Source of the DNA: Gramella sp. MT6
GTDB lineage: Bacteria > Bacteroidota > Bacteroidia > Flavobacteriales > Flavobacteriaceae
Length of the DNA stretch: 64,000 nucleotides
Direction: 5' to 3'
Assembly (NCBI RefSeq): GCF_019357415.1
Contig: NZ_CP048410.1
Span: 1,364,001 to 1,428,000, forward strand
Shown here: positions 53,114-59,303 of the stretch, piece by piece
How the letters are laid out: each line of letters begins with the position of its first letter
How positions within the stretch are numbered: position 1 is the stretch's first letter
Translations under genes and position numbers: made by a program
The notes under the pieces: model-generated
The model's database searches: none
What the model saw: the letters and a program-made list of their open reading frames with translations, nothing else
Told to the model about the DNA's origin: nothing

Positions 53114-53196
53114 GTGTCACTCACGCGTTGTATATGCTTAGGGCATTCAGTGAGTGCCATGGTAGACCTCACCTTTCGGGTGTACAAGCACCCTCA
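53114..53196 (-). ncRNA. Guide-like RNA unit A (proximal)
   Basis: This 83-nt unit starts 10 nt after the dCas12f stop codon on the same strand. It reads GGGTG-N6-CACCC, CACC-CGAAA-GGTG, and a 7-bp CACTCAC/GTGAGTG stem around an ATGC-CCTA-AGCAT-type hairpin. The sequence 3' of it (53113 downward, starting TTATAATTAAGATTTTC) is the presumed guide. Position, strand and structure fit a guide RNA read through from, or processed out of, the sigma-dCas12f transcript. Confidence 0.75.
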
Positions 53197-53206
53197 ATAA
53201 TTAATT

Positions 53207-54304
53207 TCAATCTATAATAAGTTCAATGCCTGCTTTCTCTGCCTTGTATTTTATTTTAGTCATTAGTTCAAAGTAACTCCAGTTTCTCACTATAAATTCT
53301 TCCTCCCTGGCTATTTCTGATTTTTCATTTTGATTCAATAATAGAAGAGTTCCCGCCTGATGTTTAACGCAGAAATCTATGAGTCTCCTACTATAAACAT
53401 GAAGGCGATTATGAACATAATTTCTCTCGGTATCACGAAACCTGGTCAGAGCTTTTGTTTTTCTTTTACGTCCTTTGCCAGATCTGGCATATGTAACTCC
53501 CTGTCTGGTTCTTTTTATAGCAGCTTGTATAGCAAGTCGTCGGTATAAAAATTCTTCCCGGTTACCAATGATGTGCTTCTTACTACCAATTTTTACTACG
53601 ATAGGATATTCAAGGGACAAAGTAGCCTCGGCGATCACTTCCGGTTTAAGCTGGTGATTTTCTTTTTTAATTTCGAACACCGGCAGCCAGAAAATCTTGC
53701 CATCCTTAAGTTTAATATGAGAGGTACATAATTTGAGTTCTCCCTTCATAACTCTTTCCAGTAAAACTCGCTTATCAGAAAAGTCTTTTCCCAAATAGGT
53801 CTTTAAGGGTATTTTGAATAACCGAAAACAGAAAGCTCTATTCTCTTCATTATAGGTTATTTTACTCATGCCTTCTATATCGAATGGAAAAGCCATATCC
53901 CTCCTAAAATTTTTTAAAGAACGCTCACCCTTCCAGTATTCGAGTTTTTCCTTATTAAAAGAGCTATATAAGCTACTTTTTAGATTAGTTAAAATATTGG
54001 TAGGGATTTCACCTTTAAACCGGTTGGATACCACCCGATAAGTGGTATGGATTCGGGAACCATTTAAAATGCCGAGATCGTCCTTTTTTTCATCTGCCAG
54101 TTTATACTTAACCTTTTCTGATAAATAGAGAAAGTCCTTGATCATTTCCTGAACGTATAGATGAGTGATCATAAAATTAGCTGCCCGATAAGCCCTGTTT
54201 TGCCATTGGTAGAGTGTATCCAGCGCTTCCTTTCGCTCTTCTTTCGAAGGCAGGTCTATCAGCACCTGGATTTTCCGCGTCAATTTCATCGTTTCCTTTG
54301 CCAT
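53207..54304 (-). CDS. Nuclease-dead Cas12f/TnpB-like protein
   Basis: This 365-aa protein has the TnpB/Cas12f order: an N-terminal helical/REC and OB-like part (1-220) and a RuvC-like part. 'ALTRFRDTERNYVHNRLHVY' (285-304) and 'FELMTKIKYKAEKAGIELII' (345-364) are the RuvC bridge and post-RuvC-II helices. All three catalytic sites are gone: the G-I-D-x-G site reads 'VVKIGSKK' (237-243), the E-D-L site reads 'LLLLNQNE' (320-327), and the protein stops before the zinc finger and RuvC-III Asp. It should bind DNA under RNA guidance without cutting. It begins 1 nt after the sigma factor gene and is followed by two structured RNA units. Confidence 0.82.
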   Translation of the reverse strand: MAKETMKLTRKIQVLIDLPSKEERKEALDTLYQWQNRAYRAANFMITHLYVQEMIKDFLYLSEKVKYKLADEKKDDLGILNGSRIHTTYRVVSNRFKGEIPTNILTNLKSSLYSSFNKEKLEYWKGERSLKNFRRDMAFPFDIEGMSKITYNEENRAFCFRLFKIPLKTYLGKDFSDKRVLLERVMKGELKLCTSHIKLKDGKIFWLPVFEIKKENHQLKPEVIAEATLSLEYPIVVKIGSKKHIIGNREEFLYRRLAIQAAIKRTRQGVTYARSGKGRKRKTKALTRFRDTERNYVHNRLHVYSRRLIDFCVKHQAGTLLLLNQNEKSEIAREEEFIVRNWSYFELMTKIKYKAEKAGIELIID

Positions 54305-54305
54305 A

Positions 54306-55091
54306 TCAAGCCAGTTCTAATTTATCACTGTGTTTCTCCTGCATTAACTTATAAGCCGCTGCAAATGCAGCATGTACTTGCTTGTGAGATAGATTAAGTT
54401 CAGTGGCAATGACTTCAAAGGAATATTTCTTTGTACATCGCAGCTCCATTACTTTTTGTTGTTCAGTTAAAATTTCATCCTGAACTTTTCCTTTCACAAT
54501 AGATTGCGGCTTAGATTCTGGTTTACTATCATGGTTGAGAATATTTTTAAGATCCTGAATGGCTTGCTTTACCTCATTACTGGCTTCGGTTATACTTATT
54601 CCCATTATCCTGGCAATCACCTTATACCGAAACCCATATTTCAAACAGAGTTCAATAAGTCTTTTTCGTTCTGGGATTAATAAGGGTAATACTTTTTGTA
54701 CGAGTTCAAAATCTTCCTGTTGAGATTCATGGTCCTTCTGGTTCTGGATATCTTCTTTGGGATCATACCCTGCAAGATAATCCTGATAGTTCTCATAGCT
54801 TTCTAAAGAATTTATCTTCTGAAAGAACTTACGCTTAGGGCTGGTATAATAAGTATAACATTCTCTTTTCATCACCATTCTCAAAAAGAAGAAAAGATGT
54901 TTCTCTGATTCGATCTTATCCCGGTTCGACCATAATTTTAAAAAAGTATCCTGGACTAAACATTCTACAACGAAATCATCATTGATAATTCCTTTGCCCA
55001 ACCGGTAAACCATACGGCTGTATCGGTTATGTATAAATTTTAAAGCGGCAGGATGATCCTGTGATAGTAATTTATAATAATCATGTGACAT
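54306..55091 (-). CDS. ECF-like sigma factor paired with dCas12f
   Basis: This 261-aa protein has sigma region 2 (about residues 10-85: 'RYSRMVYRLGKGIINDDFVV', 20 residues, and 'VQDTFLKLWSNRDKIESEKH', 20 residues) and a region 4-like HTH (about 135-185: 'LLIPERKRLIELCLKYGFRY', 20 residues, with 'IARIMGISITEASNEVKQAI'). Unlike usual ECF factors (~180-200 aa), a second C-terminal HTH follows (about 207-255: 'EQQKVMELRCTKKYSFEVIA', 20 residues). Sigma factors of this kind co-occur with nuclease-dead Cas12f in flavobacteria, where the RNA-guided complex recruits RNA polymerase. No anti-sigma gene is present, so control may be by the guide. Confidence 0.82.
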   Translation of the reverse strand: MSHDYYKLLSQDHPAALKFIHNRYSRMVYRLGKGIINDDFVVECLVQDTFLKLWSNRDKIESEKHLFFFLRMVMKRECYTYYTSPKRKFFQKINSLESYENYQDYLAGYDPKEDIQNQKDHESQQEDFELVQKVLPLLIPERKRLIELCLKYGFRYKVIARIMGISITEASNEVKQAIQDLKNILNHDSKPESKPQSIVKGKVQDEILTEQQKVMELRCTKKYSFEVIATELNLSHKQVHAAFAAAYKLMQEKHSDKLELA

Positions 55092-55171
55092 AAAAACATT
55101 CTTTTGTTGAGTTATTTAACCAGATCGATGTATTCCTGACGGAGGTACCTATTTTTAAAAATTCTAAAACC

Positions 55172-55353
55172 TTACTTCCCGAACTTCAGGGCTTTTTCCA
55201 CTTGTTCTAACATTTTATGATATTCTGCAATTAATTCATCTGCATATACCGGAGTTCTATCACCGCTAAGACAATATCTTATATAACGAGGAGTCACTTT
55301 GTATTTACAAGCAAGGGCTTTTACTACACCCGTGTTATAAGTTTTCTTCATAA
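55172..55353 (-). pseudogene. Small HTH-like ORF with A AAA AAG frameshift site
   Basis: From ATG 55353 the frame reads MKKTYNTGVVKK and stops after 19 codons. A -1 shift at the zero-frame heptamer A AAA AAG (codons GTA AAA AAG) opens a frame that continues 'ALACKYKVTPRYIRYCLSGD' (20 residues) to a stop at 55172, giving about 60 aa. The joined product resembles small flavobacterial HTH proteins of the 'GVVKALxxKYxVxxRxIRxxLxGDR' type (from memory). It is either a pseudogene with two extra A, a sequencing error, or programmed -1 frameshifting. It lies 80 nt upstream of the sigma gene, same strand. Confidence 0.6.
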
Positions 55354-55381
55354 ATTACGTAAGTTTGCCTGTTCGGTGTTT

Positions 55382-55458
55382 TGTTCCTTTATTCGGAACA
55401 GAACCAAATATAGTTGATAATTTTCAACTAAACTAACTTTTTGAAGATAATTATCTTC
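55382..55458. promoter_or_regulatory. Divergent control region with three inverted repeats
   Basis: Between the sigma-dCas12f unit and the divergent HTH gene lie TGTTCC-N7-GGAACA (55382-55400), TAGTTGA-N6-TCAACTA (55411-55430) and the perfect palindrome GAAGATAATTATCTTC (55443-55458). On the minus strand TATATTTG (55412-55405) is a -7 box for the sigma side and overlaps the second repeat. Confidence 0.7.
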
Positions 55459-55461
55459 TAT

Positions 55462-55872
55462 ATGAGAAATATTTTACAAGTTTTTATAGATATTGCCCAC
55501 AATGAAGGGGTTACTATTACCAGTTTAGAAAAGACAATTGGTGCTAGTAAAGGTGTTTTATCTCGGGCAATTAGTAAAGGCACAGATATTCAGGCAAAGT
55601 GGTTATTAGCATTAGTTGATAATTATCCCCGTTATAGTGCAGAATGGATTTTAACAGGAAATGGTCCTATGCTTCAAATGGATTCCAAAGAATCAATTTT
55701 TAATGAAACTGATCCAAGTGTTCTGCGCGAGAAATTGGTTAACCTCCAGAACCAAATAGATGCCCTGGAAAAAGCAAATAATGCTTTAGAAGATGCCAAT
55801 GATTCTTTGAAGGAAACGAAAGCAATTCTTCAGAAACGTATTGCAGAACTTGAAAACAGTTCAAAAAACTAA
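55462..55872 (+). CDS. Phage-repressor-like HTH protein with coiled coil
   Basis: Starting at ATG 55462 gives 136 aa. An N-terminal HTH ('ITSLEKTIGASKGVLSRAIS', 20 residues) and 'YSAEWILTGNGPML' match CI-like repressors of Bacteroidota mobile elements. The C-terminal ~55 residues form a heptad coiled coil ('LVNLQNQIDALEKANNALED', 20 residues), which would give dimers. It lies directly downstream of a perfect 16-bp palindrome and diverges from the sigma-dCas12f unit, so it probably represses itself and that unit. Confidence 0.82.
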   Translation: MRNILQVFIDIAHNEGVTITSLEKTIGASKGVLSRAISKGTDIQAKWLLALVDNYPRYSAEWILTGNGPMLQMDSKESIFNETDPSVLREKLVNLQNQIDALEKANNALEDANDSLKETKAILQKRIAELENSSKN

Positions 55873-56106
55873 GTTTATAACTTAAATTTTAAGCGTAATT
55901 AGCCCGCGAGGTTTATTACGTTAAATATTTTCTCTAAAATTACTGCCAGAATAAAAATCCATCACTTTCAAAATTTGAACTGTCGTTTCTCTACCTCTCT
56001 CTTTTTTAACCACCTTCTTTATATGTTTTATTATTTTTAGAAATATCTTTTCTTAACCCTCAAAATTATTTACAAAAGGATTATATTTTAATAGATATAA
56101 TGAGTT

Positions 56107-57051
56107 GTGCATAATATGTTTGAAGAGCCGAACTTTTTTTGGAAAAATTTCAGATTAGGAACTGAATTACAAAGTTCAGGAACCTTCATTTATAATGCTC
56201 TTTATTTTCTTGATAAACTAGAATACCTCAGATTTGAAGAAGATATATTTGAATTTCTTTATAATACTTCTCAAGGAATAGAAAGGATACAGAAAATTGC
56301 AATAATCTTATTGGATCATAACGATGATACTAATCAGGAAAAATTTGAGAAAGATCTCATAACTCATAACCACATAAATCTTCACGAAAGAATAATTGCT
56401 AAAAAGGAACTCAATTTAAGCAGACTACATAAAAGATTTTTAGATCTCCTTTCAAAATTTTACAATTCCTATCGATATAACAGGTTCAATAAATCATCTG
56501 TTTATCACAAAAATTTTGATAAGTATGAATTTCTAAACTTTGTTAGTAGTGAACTAAAGATTGAAATTGATCCAAGATATGACTGTCTAGAAAATACAAT
56601 TCAGGTAAAAAAGTTTCTTGGCAAATGCGTAGGTAAAATTGTTTGCAAATTATACGAATTGATAAGAAATAGGGCTTACGACATTGGAACTTTTACTTAT
56701 GAGATTCGTTATCAATCAAAAGCCTTTAAAATATTCACTAAAAAGCAATACACCTTTGAATCTGAAAATAATTTCAAAAAAGAAATAATAGTAAGTCTGA
56801 TAAATAACAGTTTAAAAGACGATTTCACTGATTATATAAAAACATTAAAATCTCTAAATTTTGAAAATCACAACTCTTCATATTATATAAAATATTTATT
56901 GAATGACATTGAAGATATAAGTGTCTTGAGTGAATATGAATATCTTTTATATGACAAACAAGTACCAAAAACCCGAAATGAAGAAATTGAGAGAATTGGA
57001 GAAGCTCAATATTTAAATAATGATTGGGATGGGATGGACGAAGAAGAGTAG
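56107..57051 (+). CDS. Hypothetical protein of the cassette-like run
   Basis: This 314-aa protein starts at GTG 56107 or ATG 56116. It is AT-rich and mostly helical ('FIYNALYFLDKLEYLRFEED', 20 residues, then 'TSQGIERIQKIAIIL'). I do not recognise a family. The 'GIERIQKIAI' helix and nearby His residues recall HEPN-like proteins, but no clear R-x(4-6)-H motif is present. It ends in an acidic 'WDGMDEEE' tail. A GC-richer spacer follows. Confidence 0.55.
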   Translation: MHNMFEEPNFFWKNFRLGTELQSSGTFIYNALYFLDKLEYLRFEEDIFEFLYNTSQGIERIQKIAIILLDHNDDTNQEKFEKDLITHNHINLHERIIAKKELNLSRLHKRFLDLLSKFYNSYRYNRFNKSSVYHKNFDKYEFLNFVSSELKIEIDPRYDCLENTIQVKKFLGKCVGKIVCKLYELIRNRAYDIGTFTYEIRYQSKAFKIFTKKQYTFESENNFKKEIIVSLINNSLKDDFTDYIKTLKSLNFENHNSSYYIKYLLNDIEDISVLSEYEYLLYDKQVPKTRNEEIERIGEAQYLNNDWDGMDEEE

Positions 57052-57087
57052 TTTAGCATACTATGCACAACCACGCATACTGCAAAT

Positions 57088-57196
57088 GGCGGGTTTCAGA
57101 GAAAAGAACTAAATTAGTTTCCATAATTAAACAAACCGTTAAGCCCAAAACTCCGTGTGCTAATCTGCGCACACTGGTTAATCGCGGCCGTTGGGC
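57088..57196. repeat. Cassette-type spacer 1
   Basis: A GC-richer ~110-nt spacer with GCGGGTTTCAG, CCGTTAAGCCC, a GTGTGC/GCGCAC pair and a terminal CGTTGGGC (GTTRRRY-like). Its layout parallels the spacers at 58003 and 59172. Confidence 0.55.
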
Positions 57197-57217
57197 ATCA
57201 TTAATTAGATAGATTCA

Positions 57218-57976
57218 GTGAAACAAGAAGTTGAAATTATTGGACATCCATTTTTATTTAGATTTCGACCTGATAATGAGAATACCTTAGATGAAATTGA
57301 AAATTCTTATATATTCTTTCCAGATAGAAACTTATTAAATAATCCATTTGATTCGAGCCCTGATCTAATAAATTTAATTTCAGATAAAATAGATTCAACT
57401 GAATATTTTAATTTTTACAATAAAAGGTTGCCTTTAGATATTGATAAAAGATTTCTGAAAAGAAATTTTACACCAAAACAACTAATGGAATTGACAAAGG
57501 AGAATATTCCAAAATATTTAGATTCATTTGGAATTGCCTGTTTTTCAATGACACCATATATCAACATGACTTTATGGGCCAATTATGCAAATAATCATCA
57601 AGGTATTTGTATTCAATATAGATCAGATTACGATGAAGGGTTTTTCAACAATATGAGGGTGGTTAAATATTATGAGAAACTTGAAAAGATAGATTTCAAT
57701 CCATTGGAAAATGAATTCAAAATCCAAGATGTTTTCTTTATAAAAGATAAAAGTTGGGATTACGAAAAGGAACTTAGAATTGTAAAATTTAAGAAAGGAA
57801 AAAAACCAATACAGAATAAAGCTATAAGAAATATCGTATGCGGTTATAAAGCCAAAGATGAGTTTATTGAAAAACTTGTAAAACTTGTAGATAGAGCGCA
57901 AATGGATATCGGAATATATATAATGGATAAACCTAAAAAGCAATATGGAGTTTCTCTAACTAGAAGGAATAAATGA
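57218..57976 (+). CDS. DUF2971 protein
   Basis: This 252-aa protein starts at a GTG. 'CFSMTPYINMTLWANYANNH' (20 residues), 'QGICIQYRSD' and 'KSWDYEKELRIVKF' are the hallmarks of DUF2971, a family often found in defence and mobile-element contexts. Conserved Trp, His and Glu residues suggest an enzyme, but no activity is established. Spacers of cassette type lie on both sides. Confidence 0.8.
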   Translation: MKQEVEIIGHPFLFRFRPDNENTLDEIENSYIFFPDRNLLNNPFDSSPDLINLISDKIDSTEYFNFYNKRLPLDIDKRFLKRNFTPKQLMELTKENIPKYLDSFGIACFSMTPYINMTLWANYANNHQGICIQYRSDYDEGFFNNMRVVKYYEKLEKIDFNPLENEFKIQDVFFIKDKSWDYEKELRIVKFKKGKKPIQNKAIRNIVCGYKAKDEFIEKLVKLVDRAQMDIGIYIMDKPKKQYGVSLTRRNK

Positions 57977-58002
57977 TGCTCAATATCATTTCATCGCCAA
58001 TA

Positions 58003-58112
58003 GCCGGCAGCGTTAGAAAGAAAATAATTAACTTGACTCGCGAACCAAAACTAAGCCGGCAAATCCGCGTCCTTACTCCCGCAACTTGTGAACCGCAAAC
58101 TGGTAGCTGCAA
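58003..58112. repeat. Cassette-type spacer 2
   Basis: GCCGGCAGCGTTAGA, AGAAAATAATTA, CTAAGCCGGC, CGCGTCCTTACTC and ACTTGT occur in the same order as in the spacer at 59172-59280, which shows the two are homologous. Confidence 0.65.
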
Positions 58113-58133
58113 CCCGAAACCAAAATTCTAATT

Positions 58134-58352
58134 ATGGAACAATTTGACGATTTTGAAGAATATAAAAAATTTCAAACTGAGTGGGCTCTCTTAAATTTGG
58201 TTAGAGAATTAAGAGGCATCTCCAATAAAGGTGCAACGCCTACATATTATAGTTCAATTAAACTTGCTCAACAGGTTATACCTGAAATCTTTAATGATAA
58301 ATCGTTGATCGTTGAGAGACATCACGAACCCATTTGGTTGACAAAAGGATGA
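58134..58352 (+). CDS. Small protein paired with nuclease-like gene
   Basis: This 72-aa protein ('MEQFDDFEEYKKFQTEWALL', 20 residues) has no recognisable domain. Its stop overlaps the ATG of the next gene (ATGA at 58349), so the two are translationally coupled and may form a toxin/antitoxin-like or effector/sensor pair. Confidence 0.6.
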   Translation: MEQFDDFEEYKKFQTEWALLNLVRELRGISNKGATPTYYSSIKLAQQVIPEIFNDKSLIVERHHEPIWLTKG

Positions 58353-59140
58353 ATGTTTTAAATCAACAATTGGCAACAGACATCCAAAATAAAGATCTTT
58401 TAAAGAAAGAATTAAATAAGCTTCAAATAGTTCGTTCAATGTTGTTGCCAAGAAGTATCCAAGAAGATTACATTTTGGAACACGATGTAAAATCAATGAA
58501 GTTCGGAGTTCAACCAATGGATATTAAAGCGAAATCAACAGATTATAAAGTCTCAGAAAATAGAGTTATAAGAGTACGATTGATTCATCCAAATGAAGGT
58601 GAACAATCAATGGGGGCGGATTTAATTTATGAGCAATACGATCCAGAAAAAAAGAAAGTCCGCTTTATAATGATCCAATACAAAATATGGGATGGAGAAT
58701 TTTTATATTGGTCTCAGGCAAAAAATTTAGATCCTCAAATTAAAAAATTGGAAGACAATCTTTGTAAGAAAGGATTTTGTCATTGTGAGTTGGGACGAAA
58801 TCATTCAACAGATTATAGATATCCGTTTTGTTCCGCATTCCTAAGACCTACAGATAAATTACAATTTAAGGATAGTCCTTTTACTTCTTCCGGTATGCAC
58901 ATCCCAATTTGTAGAATTAATGGTGTAGCTGTAGAGTCTAAAGAAGGAAATAAAATACTAAGGAAACAGAATATGAAGCATACTTCTTTATCTCATAAAG
59001 TTTTTGAAGAAAGCTTCAATTATAATCAAATTGGTAGTCGTTGGATGACCTATGAAGAAGCTGAAAAATTGTACAAAGAGCATAAAATTCTTGAAAATGA
59101 TGAGAGAATTATAGTTCACGTACAAGAACTAGAAATGTAA
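58349..59140 (+). CDS. Possible PD-(D/E)xK-type nuclease
   Basis: This 263-aa protein starts at ATG 58349. 'SMGADLIYEQYDPEKKKVRF' (20 residues) followed by 'IMIQYKIWDGEFLYW' shows G-A-D...Q-x-K, as in nucleases of the Cap4/DUF4297 and Mrr-like type. A Cys/His cluster follows ('CKKGFCHCELGRNHS', 'YPFCSAF'), perhaps binding zinc. It may be the effector of a two-gene defence unit with the coupled 72-aa protein. The family is not certain. Confidence 0.5.
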   Translation: MNVLNQQLATDIQNKDLLKKELNKLQIVRSMLLPRSIQEDYILEHDVKSMKFGVQPMDIKAKSTDYKVSENRVIRVRLIHPNEGEQSMGADLIYEQYDPEKKKVRFIMIQYKIWDGEFLYWSQAKNLDPQIKKLEDNLCKKGFCHCELGRNHSTDYRYPFCSAFLRPTDKLQFKDSPFTSSGMHIPICRINGVAVESKEGNKILRKQNMKHTSLSHKVFEESFNYNQIGSRWMTYEEAEKLYKEHKILENDERIIVHVQELEM

Positions 59141-59171
59141 TCAGGCTGCAGCTAACAACTAACTTAAATAT

Positions 59172-59280
59172 GCGGTACCGTTAGATAGAAAATAATTATA
59201 TTTCCCAAGAAACTAGGTCTTAAGCCGACAACGTCGCGTACCTACTCCGCAAACTTGTATAATGCGAGAGCGCTAGCGCT
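59172..59280. repeat. Cassette-type spacer 3
   Basis: Homologous to the spacer at 58003: CGTTAGA, AGAAAATAATTA, CTTAAGCCGAC, CGCGTACCTACTCCGC, ACTTGT. It is preceded by GCTAACAACTAAC and ends in AGCGCTAGCGCT, a palindrome. Confidence 0.65.
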
Positions 59281-59303
59281 GATTTCTTATAAAAAACGTT
59301 CGA

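Noticed and set aside
52981..53196. A classical CRISPR array
   Set aside because: Only two units of about 80 nt with complex internal structure and a 53-nt gap are present, without short direct repeats or cas1/cas2. They fit guide RNA scaffolds better.
53207..54304. An active IS200/IS605 or IS607 transposon-encoded TnpB
   Set aside because: There is no TnpA and no transposon ends, the RuvC residues are missing, and the protein ends before the zinc finger. The fixed pairing with a sigma factor points to a regulatory role.
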